Positions 25,480-33,596 of a stretch of DNA of 64,000 nucleotides are shown here, one piece after another. The notes beneath the pieces were generated by a model, which made no database searches, was not told the DNA's origin, and saw nothing but the letters and a program-made list of their open reading frames with translations. The stretch's first letter is position 1. Each line of letters starts with the position of its first letter. Position numbers and translations under genes: made by a program. This DNA comes from Nostoc sp. JL33 (GTDB lineage: Bacteria > Cyanobacteriota > Cyanobacteriia > Cyanobacteriales > Nostocaceae), in the NCBI RefSeq assembly GCF_017114985.1, contig NZ_JABXKP010000092.1, positions 1 through 64,000 on the forward strand, written 5' to 3'.

Positions 25480-25552
25480 GGGGAATTAGCTCAGTTGGTA
25501 GAGCGCTGCGATCGCACCGCAGAGGCCATCGGTTCAAATCCGTTATTCTCCA
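25480..25552 (+). tRNA. tRNA-Ala (anticodon CGC)
   Basis: A 73-nt cloverleaf folds from GGGGAAT to ATTCTCC plus A73. The D arm is GCTC/GAGC, the anticodon arm CTGCG/CGCAG with loop ATCGCAC (anticodon CGC at 34-36, codon GCG), and the T arm ATCGG/CCGTT with loop TTCAAAT. The G3:U70 wobble, the alanine identity element, is present. Two oddities: a U50:U64 mismatch in the T stem and A32 in the anticodon loop. CCA is not encoded beyond A73 (CAT follows CTC). The HIP1 octamer GCGATCGC spans positions 29-36 and contains the anticodon. Confidence 0.9.
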
Positions 25553-25640
25553 TCTGACTGTTAAACATTATTGAGCCTTGTTCCAAGGTTACGGGAGTAT
25601 GATGAACTGGCAAGAAATCTTTGTAATGTTGATGAGCTAG

Positions 25641-25802
25641 AGCGCTCGCCTACAAACTTCCATATATTTCCCCAAAGATATCCACGAGGCTTTGGTGAGA
25701 TGGGCTGAGGAAGAAGACCGTCCCATCAGTAATCTTGTTGTGCAGATGATGAGTAAGGCAGTTGAAGAACGAGAAAAGCAACAGACTCCACGGCAACAAT
25801 AA
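25641..25802 (+). pseudogene. Remnant of a small ribbon-helix-helix-like protein
   Basis: After a TAG at 25638, an open frame without any start codon reads LQTSIYFPKDIHEALVRWAE, then EEDRPISNLVVQMMSKAVEE, to TAA at 25802. The pattern (short strand, then two helices with SNL between them) is that of a ribbon-helix-helix antitoxin or regulator. The ATG at 25600 is in another frame and stops after 13 codons. The N-terminus seems to have been lost. It lies between the tRNA and the restriction operon. Confidence 0.55.
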
Positions 25803-25905
25803 TCACGGTTATCCCATCGTTACTTACCCTTGGCGCAAGCAAATGGATTTTTGTTCAGAGCCTGTGCAACAATAGAAAGCCGCGAACTTTTGGTTCAAAA
25901 TAGTA

Positions 25906-26067
25906 ATGCCAGAGGAAATTACAGAGGTTCCAGGGAGGGTTCATAAAGACCTAAAAATTGGTTTTAAAAGCGCCTATGCAGGTCTGGAAGTGACACAAAC
26001 AGCGGTTTGGGAGGAGGCGATTAGAGATTGGCTGCAAAAAGAAGATTCCAGTGCTGAGGGAAAGTGA
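25906..26067 (+). CDS. Small ribbon-helix-helix-like protein heading the hsd operon
   Basis: A 53-residue frame from ATG 25906 to TGA 26065-26067: MPEEITEVPGRVHKDLKIGF, then KSAYAGLEVTQTAVWEEAIR and DWLQKEDSS. The order strand (RVHKDLKI), helix and helix (AVWEEAIRDWL) fits a ribbon-helix-helix or RHH-like fold. No clear ribosome site precedes the ATG. It ends 8 bp before the hsdM ATG, so it is probably part of the same transcript. A DNA-binding regulator of the operon is a reasonable inference. Confidence 0.55.
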   Translation: MPEEITEVPGRVHKDLKIGFKSAYAGLEVTQTAVWEEAIRDWLQKEDSSAEGK

Positions 26068-26075
26068 TATTGCTT

Positions 26076-27518
26076 ATGACTAACATCACCCACGATATTG
26101 TTGCCAAGCTTTGGAATCTCTGTAACATCCTCAAAGATGATGGCGTGACGTATCACCAATACGTCATTGAACTGACGTACCTGCTGTTCCTGAAGATGGC
26201 AAAGGAAACCCGCACCGAAAACCTGCTTCCTGATGGTTACCGTTGGGACGATCTGGAAAGCAAAGCAGCACTCGACCGCCTGGAGTTCTACAAAGGTTTA
26301 TTGATCCACCTTGGTAGTCACGGCTCCACGCTCGTTAAAGAAATTTTTGCCAATGCCAGTTCCTCCATCAAAAAGCCCAATACACTTTCTACACTGGTCA
26401 CTGAGATCGACAAGCTTGACTGGTACAGTGCTAGGCAGGAAGGTCTGGGCGACGTGTATGAAGGGCTGCTGGAGAAGAACGCCAATGAAAAGAAATCCGG
26501 TGCTGGTCAGTACTTTACACCCCGTCCGCTGATCGATAGTATGGTGCATGTTATGCGCCCTACGTTGGAGGACATTATTCAAGACCCCGCAGCAGGAACA
26601 GGCGGTTTTTTAATCGCCGCCAATCGCTACATACACGAAAACAGCGACCCGGATAGCTGGACAGAAAAACAGCGACGCAAATACCGTAGCAATACCTTCT
26701 ACGGTATGGAGCATGTGCAGGATACGCACCGTCTGGCGTTAATGAACCTGATGCTACATGGACTGGAATTTGACCTGCAAGGGGTGGGTATTCACTACGG
26801 CGATACGCTCTCCCCAGAGGGAGAAGCTTTGCCGAAAGCGACGCTGATCCTAACCAATCCACCCTTTGGCTCTAAGAAAGGGGGTGGCTTACCTAACCGC
26901 AAAGACTTTACTTTTCCTACCAGCAACAAACAATTTTGCTTCTTGCAACACATCTACCGTGGTCTCAAGCCTGGTGGTCGTGCTGCTGCCGTGTTCCCGG
27001 ACAATGTATTGTTTGACAGCAATTTAGGTAAGCAGATCCGCACTGACTTGATGGAAAAGTGCAATCTACATACCATCCTACGCCTACCTACTGGTATTTT
27101 CTACGCGCAGGGTATCAAGACTAACGTGCTGTTTTTCACTCGTGGCAAAAAGGAAAAAGGTAATACCCAAGAAGTTTGGGTATATGATCTGCGCGCTAAT
27201 ATATCGCAATTTGGCAAGCGTACCCAACTCACTCGTGAACACTTTGCAGAGTTTGAAGTTGCCTTTGGGGATGACCCCTTTGGTAGCCCAGTAAGTCTTG
27301 CCAAGCGAGTAGATACTGGTGAGCAAGGACGTTTCAGAAAATTTACCCGTGACTGGATAGCAGAAATTGGTGACAGCCTAGACATTTTCTGGGAAGACAA
27401 GACTGATGAATTACCTGAACCGACAATGCTCGCACAAGAAGCGATGAGTGAACTGGAAGCCGCACTAGAAGAATTGCGGGGGATTTTAGAGGAGTTGGGT
27501 GAGGAGGTTGAAGTGTGA
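26076..27518 (+). CDS. hsdM: Type I restriction-modification methyltransferase subunit HsdM
   Basis: The frame opens at a GTG (26064), but the ATG at 26076 gives the natural start MTNITHDIVAKLWNLCNILK (480 residues). The N-terminal helical domain (HsdM_N, about 1-125) is followed by the N6-adenine methylase domain: GAGQYFTPRPLI (about 145-156), motif I QDPAAGTGGFLIA (about 169-181) binding SAM, and motif IV NPPF (about 260-263), the catalytic motif. It methylates adenines at sites chosen by HsdS. The stop overlaps the hsdS GTG start (GTGA). No HIP1 octamers are visible in hsdM or hsdS, unlike surrounding genes, which suggests horizontal origin. Confidence 0.95.
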   Translation: MTNITHDIVAKLWNLCNILKDDGVTYHQYVIELTYLLFLKMAKETRTENLLPDGYRWDDLESKAALDRLEFYKGLLIHLGSHGSTLVKEIFANASSSIKKPNTLSTLVTEIDKLDWYSARQEGLGDVYEGLLEKNANEKKSGAGQYFTPRPLIDSMVHVMRPTLEDIIQDPAAGTGGFLIAANRYIHENSDPDSWTEKQRRKYRSNTFYGMEHVQDTHRLALMNLMLHGLEFDLQGVGIHYGDTLSPEGEALPKATLILTNPPFGSKKGGGLPNRKDFTFPTSNKQFCFLQHIYRGLKPGGRAAAVFPDNVLFDSNLGKQIRTDLMEKCNLHTILRLPTGIFYAQGIKTNVLFFTRGKKEKGNTQEVWVYDLRANISQFGKRTQLTREHFAEFEVAFGDDPFGSPVSLAKRVDTGEQGRFRKFTRDWIAEIGDSLDIFWEDKTDELPEPTMLAQEAMSELEAALEELRGILEELGEEVEV

Positions 27519-29068
27519 GTGAAAGCCTTGAAATTCCCACCTCTTGGCTTCAGCTACCTCTTGGCGAAGTTATCGACTATGGCAAGACGGACAAGACCGA
27601 AGATAACCAAATTCCTGCCAATGCTTGGGTGCTTGAACTTGAAGACATTGAGAAGGATACGTCAAAGCTATTACAGCGCCTTTCGTTCGCTCATCGCCAG
27701 TCAAAAAGCACCAAGAATCGATTTACTTTAGGCGATGTGCTTTATGGCAAGCTTCGCCCGTACTTAAACAAAGTTCTTGTGGCTGACCGCGATGGTTACT
27801 GCTCTACGGAAATCGTACCGCTCAAGCCGAATCAAGCCATCAATGGTCGTTTTCTGTTTTATTGGCTCAAGCATCCTGCATTTCTCGATTATGTAAAGTT
27901 TGTTAGTCATGGTATTACCATGCCACGACTAGGTACTGAAGCTGCACTACAAGCTCCATTGATATTGGCTCCACTCAATGAACAAAAACGCATTGCCGAT
28001 AAGCTCGACGTACTGGTAGCAAGGGTAGATGCCTGTCGTTCGCGCCTTGATCGCATCCCCCTTATCCTCAAACGTTTCCGCCAAGCCGTCCTCACCGCAG
28101 CAACATCGGGGCAACTCACCGAAGATTGGCGGAACCCAGACAGCACTAACAAGATGGCACGTTGGGTTTCTCTTGAAGACGTTGCATCAACGTTGAGTTA
28201 TGGATCATCCGCGAAGTCATCGCCAGCAGGTTCTGTTCCCGTATTACGCATGGGTAATATTCAACAGGGCAAACTAGATTGGAATGATCTGGTCTTCACT
28301 TCTGATATAAACGAGATCGAGAAATACCAATTGCTCACTGGAGATGTACTATTTAATCGAACCAATAGTCCTGAACTAGTAGGCAAAACAGCCGTCTATA
28401 AAGGCGAACGACCTGCTATCTATGCAGGCTATCTTATTCGTGTTCGCTGTAGTGCCGATCTACTTCCTGACTATCTTAACTACTGCCTCAATAGTCCGGC
28501 AGGGCGCGATTACTGCTGGCACGTTAAGTCTGATGCTATCAGTCAGTCAAATATCAATGCGAGGAAGCTCGCAGCATTTGAGTTTGAACTGCCACCTATA
28601 GAAGAACAAGCAGAGATCGTTCGCCGCACCGAAAACCTCTTTGCCTACGCTGATCGTGTCGAAACCCATTATAAAGCCGCCCACACTCAGGTCGATCGCC
28701 TGATACCTACATTGTTGGCTAAAGCATTTCGCGGCAAACTTGTGCCTCAAGACCCCAACGATGAACCGGCATCAGCGCTGTTGGAGCGGATTAGGGCTGA
28801 ACGAGCAACACAACCTGCCAAAGCTAACAGAGCCATAACTCCTAGAAAACCAGCGATGACCAAGATGACTAAAGAATCTGTGAAGGAAGCAATTTGGCAA
28901 TTACCCAAGGACAAATTTTCATTCAATGAACTGCGTGAAAACCTCACTGGTGATTATGACTTATTAAAGGATATCCTGTTTGCACTCCTCAGTGAAGCCG
29001 AGCCGATTCTTAAGCAGGTCTTTGATCAAGAGGAGCAAGCGATGCATTTCGTTCGGGCAGGCAAATGA
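27515..29068 (+). CDS. hsdS: Type I specificity subunit HsdS with extra C-terminal domain
   Basis: 517 residues from a GTG preceded by GAGGAGG and overlapping hsdM by 4 nt. It has two target-recognition domains (about 1-150 and 215-360), each followed by a conserved helical spacer: LNEQKRIADKLDVLVARVDA (about 154-173) with LKRFRQAVLTAATSGQLTED, and IEEQAEIVRRTENLFAYADR (about 361-380) with LIPTLLAKAFRGKLVPQDPN. It should dock two HsdM and define a bipartite recognition site. After a basic linker rich in Ala, Lys and Pro, residues about 448-517 (TKESVKEAIWQLPKDKFSFN, ELRENLTGDYDLLKDILFAL) form an extra winged-helix-like domain beyond the normal end. That domain may couple to the downstream ATPase or HNH protein; this is inference. 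Confidence 0.93.
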   Translation: MSESLEIPTSWLQLPLGEVIDYGKTDKTEDNQIPANAWVLELEDIEKDTSKLLQRLSFAHRQSKSTKNRFTLGDVLYGKLRPYLNKVLVADRDGYCSTEIVPLKPNQAINGRFLFYWLKHPAFLDYVKFVSHGITMPRLGTEAALQAPLILAPLNEQKRIADKLDVLVARVDACRSRLDRIPLILKRFRQAVLTAATSGQLTEDWRNPDSTNKMARWVSLEDVASTLSYGSSAKSSPAGSVPVLRMGNIQQGKLDWNDLVFTSDINEIEKYQLLTGDVLFNRTNSPELVGKTAVYKGERPAIYAGYLIRVRCSADLLPDYLNYCLNSPAGRDYCWHVKSDAISQSNINARKLAAFEFELPPIEEQAEIVRRTENLFAYADRVETHYKAAHTQVDRLIPTLLAKAFRGKLVPQDPNDEPASALLERIRAERATQPAKANRAITPRKPAMTKMTKESVKEAIWQLPKDKFSFNELRENLTGDYDLLKDILFALLSEAEPILKQVFDQEEQAMHFVRAGK

Positions 29069-30699
29069 AGCTTTTAAGGGTTCACATCATTTCTGCTAAA
29101 ACTTGCGGCGGGCTACTTGATGGACTTGACTTACGGTTGCGAAGTCCATTGAGTGGCTATTCTGGGTTTGAGCCTCTATGTCTTATTGGACCGAATGGCG
29201 CGGGCAAATCTCAGTTTTTGCAAGTGCTAGCAGAGATTTTTCACTCTGTGTTCCACAAGTGTATTCCCAATGAAGAACGTAAGGAAAGTAATCCCGACTT
29301 GCAATTCGAGCTTGAATACCTCATTCAGCCAGAGGATGAGCAGCTACCTGTCCGTGTCCGTATTTCACAGAAAGCCAGTGGTAAAAATCGTCTTTTAATC
29401 GAGCGGAGAGATGAAGATGCCTACGAATGGATAGGGTGTAAACTAGATGCTCCAAAGACCCACGCACTGCTGCCTCGAAAAGTTGTTGGCTACACGTCAG
29501 GGGATAATGAAACCCTCAGTGTGCCATTCCTTTTAAGTCGCAATGGGTATGCAAAGGATGTGACCGAAAGTGCATTACATGATCTAAAACCCGATCCAAA
29601 ATCCGTTCCAGATACTCGGCTGATGCTGATTGACTATGGAACAAATCTTGAGGTTCTTGTGGCTAATCTCCTGTTGGGTGAGCCTTCCCAGCGGGATTTT
29701 CTACTACAGGATGCAAAACTGCAAAATCTGCACTCATTTCGTTGCATTATCCAACTTGCTCACAGTGCAGCCCCTAATAATCCGAAAAAGAGCAAATCTA
29801 ATAACAGGCAAAGAGAAGTTCTGATTACAAAGGAACTCCAAACCTCTCTCGACCAGTTCAAGCGCTGCGCTACCTGCTACACCTATGACGAAACGACAGA
29901 GACGTATACCTTTGATTATTGGATCAATGACCAGACAAGAGAAGCATTTCGCTTATTTTGGAACAGCACGCTTGATTTGTACTCGTCATTCCACAAGTTG
30001 GCAATGTTAAACGACTTGGTACTTCCGAAGAATATGCGCGTGCTGTTTCGGAAAGCCACTAAATCGATAAGGTTTGCTTCACGTCTTGTAGAGCCTCATG
30101 ATGAAGATAAGGTTTTCCGATTTGAACGGGTTGTGTTTACTGCCCAAAGGACTGGCAAAGAGGTAGACTATGTATCGCTCTCCGATGGCGAGCATCAGCT
30201 TGGGCAGATTCTGGGAACGTTTTGTATGTTGTCATCTCCTAATGTACTTTTCCTCCTTGATGAGCCTGAGTCGCATTTCAATCCGCAATGGCGAGTGAAT
30301 TTCATTTCCCGAATACTCGATTTGCCTACGAAAAATGGCGATCGCAGAGAATCTTCAAAAGCTACTGAACAAGAGTGCTTGCTGACAACACACTCGCCCT
30401 TTGTACCTTCAGATATGCATAGAGACAAAGTTTTTATTTTCAGCAAAGATGAAGAAGGAAAGATTCAAGTCCAAAATCCCTATATTGAAACATTTGGCAC
30501 TACATTTGACACAATCATTGAGGAATGTTTTAACGTCCGTCCGCCTATGTCACAAGTTCCTCTAGACAAGATAAAAGAGCTGATGCAGAGTGAGAATCCC
30601 GAAGATATCAGGGTAGGGATGCAACAACTGGGTGATTCTGTCGAGAAAGCATTTCTTGCTGATCGATTGCGGCAATTAACAAATAGGGATGGGGTATAG
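29065..30699 (+). CDS. Restriction-associated AAA/ABC-like ATPase
   Basis: 544 residues, overlapping hsdS by 4 nt (ATGA). Walker A is GPNGAGKS (42-49). The C-terminal half has an ABC/SMC-type signature, VSLSDGEHQLGQILG (about 370-384), Walker B with catalytic Glu in VLFLLDEPESHFNP (about 394-407) and a His switch in LLTTHSPF (about 438-445). This is the split-ATPase layout of OLD/RecF/PtuA-type proteins, with a long unique insertion between (about 60-360). I recall a family annotated as restriction-system-associated AAA ATPase found beside hsd genes. No TOPRIM or nuclease domain is visible in it; the nuclease is probably the next gene. It should dimerise and sense or load DNA using ATP. Confidence 0.85.
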   Translation: MKLLRVHIISAKTCGGLLDGLDLRLRSPLSGYSGFEPLCLIGPNGAGKSQFLQVLAEIFHSVFHKCIPNEERKESNPDLQFELEYLIQPEDEQLPVRVRISQKASGKNRLLIERRDEDAYEWIGCKLDAPKTHALLPRKVVGYTSGDNETLSVPFLLSRNGYAKDVTESALHDLKPDPKSVPDTRLMLIDYGTNLEVLVANLLLGEPSQRDFLLQDAKLQNLHSFRCIIQLAHSAAPNNPKKSKSNNRQREVLITKELQTSLDQFKRCATCYTYDETTETYTFDYWINDQTREAFRLFWNSTLDLYSSFHKLAMLNDLVLPKNMRVLFRKATKSIRFASRLVEPHDEDKVFRFERVVFTAQRTGKEVDYVSLSDGEHQLGQILGTFCMLSSPNVLFLLDEPESHFNPQWRVNFISRILDLPTKNGDRRESSKATEQECLLTTHSPFVPSDMHRDKVFIFSKDEEGKIQVQNPYIETFGTTFDTIIEECFNVRPPMSQVPLDKIKELMQSENPEDIRVGMQQLGDSVEKAFLADRLRQLTNRDGV

Positions 30700-30700
30700 A

Positions 30701-31756
30701 ATGCTTTTTGGATATCCCGTTTCAGCGGCGACAGCGAATAACTGGCTCCACGAGTGCTTGTGCGAAATTTTACGTTCAATCCATGCCAGTCTAGAGACAG
30801 CAACACCGCTGCCCCTGCCAGCATGGCCTGATATTATTCCAGCGCGATACCGTAAAAGGCTGGAAAAACGCCGAGGACTGGAAGATAGGTTGAATATTTA
30901 CAGGATAACTCTGGAAAAGCTTACCACCGCAGAACAGAAACAAATTCTTCAAGCGCTCCATGACCAAAATCAGATTGAACTTCTCTTGTCTTGCCATCTG
31001 AACTGTGAGGCCATCGGTAACTTTCCAGAAGCCATTCATGAGCCAGTAAAAAAACTTTTTGAATTTGGGTTTGAACTTCTCACAACGCTGGAAATCCGCG
31101 ATAAGCACTACAAAGCGATTTATGATGAGACTCCTCACGTATGTCCCTTCTGCGGGTGTCAACCTTTTGATGCATTAGGATCGCGCCGTGAAGCATTGGA
31201 TCATTACCTAGCAGAAAGCAAATACCCGTTCGCAGGTTCAAACTTGCGTAATCTGGTTCCAATGTGTAATAAATGTAACTCTTACAAGCTTGCTCAGGAT
31301 ATTCTCGTTAAGAAAGACGGTACTCGTCGCAAGTCGTTTGACCCATATAACTGTACAGAAATCAGACTCTCTCTAGAAAACAGTCAGCCTTTTGCTGGCA
31401 CAATTACACCAACTGGTCAAATACCGAAATGGCAAATAGACTTTCAACCTAACACTGAAGAGATAACTACTTGGGATGAGGTGTTCCACATTCGAGAACG
31501 ATATGAAAGAAACGAGTTAGACCCGAAATTCAAAAGCTGGATGGATGATTTTAAACGTTGGTGTAAATCTGCCAAGATTCTGCCTAGTTCTGACCAAGAA
31601 TTGGTGGAAGCGATCAATCGTTATGCAACTTATTATGAGGAAATGGGCATTAGCGATCGCGCGTTCTTAAAAGCATCTGTATTCCGAATGCTGCACACGC
31701 ATTGTCAGCAGGGCGATCAACGACTCATTTTCTTTATCATGAGTAATTTAACTTAG
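30701..31756 (+). CDS. HNH endonuclease partner of the ATPase
   Basis: The frame could begin at ATG 30689, overlapping the ATPase gene by 11 nt, but ATG 30701 directly after its TAG gives MLFGYPVSAATANNWLHECL (351 residues). Numbered from 30701, the central zinc-HNH domain has CPFC (148-151), the catalytic-type DH of REALDHYLAESKYPF (167-168), and NLVPMCNKCNSYK (Cys189, Cys192, Asn193). This is the Cys4 HNH arrangement of PtuB/McrA-like DNases. The N-terminal 140 residues are helical and the C-terminal 150 are of unknown fold. It is the last gene of the operon. With no HsdR encoded, this HNH protein is the only visible nuclease of the system. Confidence 0.87.
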   Translation: MLFGYPVSAATANNWLHECLCEILRSIHASLETATPLPLPAWPDIIPARYRKRLEKRRGLEDRLNIYRITLEKLTTAEQKQILQALHDQNQIELLLSCHLNCEAIGNFPEAIHEPVKKLFEFGFELLTTLEIRDKHYKAIYDETPHVCPFCGCQPFDALGSRREALDHYLAESKYPFAGSNLRNLVPMCNKCNSYKLAQDILVKKDGTRRKSFDPYNCTEIRLSLENSQPFAGTITPTGQIPKWQIDFQPNTEEITTWDEVFHIRERYERNELDPKFKSWMDDFKRWCKSAKILPSSDQELVEAINRYATYYEEMGISDRAFLKASVFRMLHTHCQQGDQRLIFFIMSNLT

Positions 31757-32082
31757 GGCAAACCCCATAAACTCAATCAATTTTGGTGTGATTGCCTACC
31801 GCACTACTTAATATATGTATCTTAAATGACTAAAGCTCTTGACTATAAGAACTAAATACTATTGATTTAACCTAGTAATACCGTTTCTTTGTGAAGCTGC
31901 GCCAAATCTCTTAATTTCTCATTTCTTGGCGTATTTGCCATACTTGGCGGTTCGTTCTTTATTTATTGCACTATGAGCGCATCTTCATACAGAATTGGTA
32001 TAACCCCTCTTTAATCACTACGGGTAAAGAAAAATACTATACCCAATCTGAACCTTTCTATTATTTTTACAAAAACCGTAAT
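31757..32082. other. Intergenic region after the restriction operon
   Basis: This AT-rich sequence has no gene, no integrase remnant and no copy of the tRNA-Ala 3' end. It separates the plus-strand hsd operon from the convergent ribosomal gene block. Confidence 0.6.
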
Positions 32083-32112
32083 AAAAAAAAGGAGCCTAAG
32101 TTAGACTCCTTA
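32083..32112 (-). terminator. Intrinsic terminator of the rplL transcript
   Basis: On the minus strand an AAGGAGTC/GGCTCCTT stem with a 7-nt loop is followed by eight T residues, 27 bp after the rplL stop. It closes the ribosomal operon. Confidence 0.85.
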
Positions 32113-32138
32113 ATAAAAAACTAATAATAAAATTGTGA

Positions 32139-32528
32139 CTACTTAACAGTCACCTTACCGCCAGCTTCTTCGATGCGCTTCTTAGCATCTTCAGCAGCAT
32201 CCTTAGCAAGACCTTCTTTAACAGCCTTGGGCGCAGCTTCCACCAAGTCTTTCGCTTCTTTCAGACCCAAACCGGTCAATTCCCGGACAATCTTCAGCAC
32301 GGCAATCTTCTTATCAGCTGGAACTGATTCGAGAATAACTTCAAACTCGGTTTGCTCAACAACTTCCGCCTCAGGAGCAGCACCAACACCAGGGCCTGCA
32401 AACGCTACGCCAACGGGTGCAGCAGCACTCACACCAAAAGCTTCTTCAATTTGCTTAACTAACTCAGAAGCTTCCAACAAAGAAAGGGTTTTTAGTTGTT
32501 CTAAAATTTGATCGGTTGCAGTAGACAT
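32139..32528 (-). CDS. rplL: Ribosomal protein L7/L12
   Basis: The 129-residue stalk protein has an N-terminal dimerisation domain ([20 protein letters not shown]), an Ala/Gly/Val-rich hinge (about 35-55) and a C-terminal factor-binding domain ([40 protein letters not shown]). As multiple copies on L10 it recruits translation GTPases. It is last in the cluster, 93 bp after rplJ, and followed by the intrinsic terminator. Confidence 0.98.
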   Translation of the reverse strand: MSTATDQILEQLKTLSLLEASELVKQIEEAFGVSAAAPVGVAFAGPGVGAAPEAEVVEQTEFEVILESVPADKKIAVLKIVRELTGLGLKEAKDLVEAAPKAVKEGLAKDAAEDAKKRIEEAGGKVTVK

Positions 32529-32621
32529 TGATATAACTCCTGTAATTTTGATTATTTATTTGTCATGGGTCATTAGTCTTTAACTATAGACTCTTGACTC
32601 TTGACTGATGAACTACTAAGT

Positions 32622-33296
32622 CTATTCAGCAGCCGTTTCAGTACTGCTATCTTGTACAGCAGAGGTTTCGGTATTGCTATCTTGTACAGCAGCCGTTTCG
32701 CTACTGCTATCTTCTACAGCAGCCGTTTCAGTACTGCTATCTTCTACAGCAGCGCTTTCGGTGCTACCACCAGCTTGCTCTTGGTCGGCCACAGCCTGCA
32801 AAGCACGAGCCAGTGAACCAGGAACTTCGTTGATACCCACAGCAATCTTGGTAGCCAAGGCGTTGATAGCCCCAGCAATTTGGGCAATGAGTTGTTCCTT
32901 AGATGGCAAGTCTCCCAGTACCTTGACATCAGGTTCTTTGAGTAGGCGACCTTCCAGTACACCACCGCGAAGTTCTGTCTTCTTGCTGACTTTTTGGAAT
33001 TCTTGGTATGCCTTAATTGCCGATGAAAAATCTTCTTTTACCAGCAAAAAGGCGGAAGAACCGTTGAGCAATTCCGACAAAGGCTGCCATTTTTCATCAT
33101 CTTTAATGGCAATGCCCATTAGAGTGTTCTTCGTCACCTTACAAACGGTGCCACTAGGACGCAGCCGCCGCCGTAAGTCTGTGATTTCAGAAACTGTTAG
33201 CCCCTGATAGTCAATTACCAGTGCCAGAGTTGACTGACTCAAAGTTTCTTTGAGGTCAGCTACTATCTCTTTTTTATTTTCTAGTGTTCTACCCAT
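32622..33296 (-). CDS. rplJ: Ribosomal protein L10 with repeated acidic tail
   Basis: 224 residues. The first ~175 are ordinary L10 ([40 protein letters not shown]), which anchors L7/L12 dimers to the 23S rRNA stalk base. A further ~48 residues form a tandem 10-residue repeat, [10 protein letters not shown] with variants, four full units plus a partial one. It is encoded by a 30-bp DNA repeat at about 32624-32760. The tail lies after the L7/L12-binding helix and is probably disordered. A good Shine-Dalgarno (GGAGGTGAG) precedes the ATG. Expression should be autoregulated through the upstream L10 leader. Confidence 0.96.
   Translation of the reverse strand: MGRTLENKKEIVADLKETLSQSTLALVIDYQGLTVSEITDLRRRLRPSGTVCKVTKNTLMGIAIKDDEKWQPLSELLNGSSAFLLVKEDFSSAIKAYQEFQKVSKKTELRGGVLEGRLLKEPDVKVLGDLPSKEQLIAQIAGAINALATKIAVGINEVPGSLARALQAVADQEQAGGSTESAAVEDSSTETAAVEDSSSETAAVQDSNTETSAVQDSSTETAAE
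32624..32760 (-). repeat. 30-bp tandem repeat in the 3' end of rplJ
   Basis: On the plus strand the unit reads CTGCTATCTTSTACAGCAGC followed by SGTTTCRGTA, repeated four times with a few substitutions and then a partial unit. It encodes the AAVxDSSTET tail. Such arrays change copy number easily. Confidence 0.85.
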
Positions 33297-33371
33297 TCCA
33301 ATCTCACCTCCTTAAAATAATCGGTGAAGTGCCCTACTTGTACGTTTTTTCTAAACCTGAACCCAAACAAC

Positions 33372-33525
33372 AAACCCCAGCTAATCTAGCCGGGGTTGAG
33401 TATTAAGACTCTTAACGCCATAGTTATCACACCTTTTTTTATGGGTGGTAATTCTGACTATTAGAGTTTTAACCTCGGCAGGATATTTAAGCTTTTAGCA
33501 CCTGCTGTCTCCGGCTTTGCCTATT
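33372..33525 (-). promoter_or_regulatory. Ribosomal L10 leader (autoregulatory RNA)
   Basis: The rplA-rplJ gap on the minus strand contains the L10-binding element: AGACAGCAGGTGC (about 33498-33510), then TTAAATATCCTGCCGAGGTT (33471-33490), matching the conserved kink-turn/stem pattern of the L10 leader as I know it. A GC-rich hairpin (ACCCCGGCTA/TAGCTGGGGT, 33374-33396) follows closer to rplJ and could act as the attenuator. L10-L7/L12 binding should reduce rplJ-rplL expression. Confidence 0.85.
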
Positions 33526-33596
33526 TAATTTAAAGTTAGGAGTGAGGAGTGAGGAGTTAAAAATAAAACTCATAACTCTTAACTCCTAACTCTTAG

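Noticed and set aside
25480-32082. Restriction island considered as an integrative element using the tRNA-Ala gene as attachment site
   Set aside because: No integrase or transposase and no second copy of the tRNA 3' end were found on the far side.
32674-33207. Plus-strand 177-codon frame
   Set aside because: Shadow of rplJ on the opposite strand; its Ser/Ala/Val repeats come from the rplJ tandem repeat.
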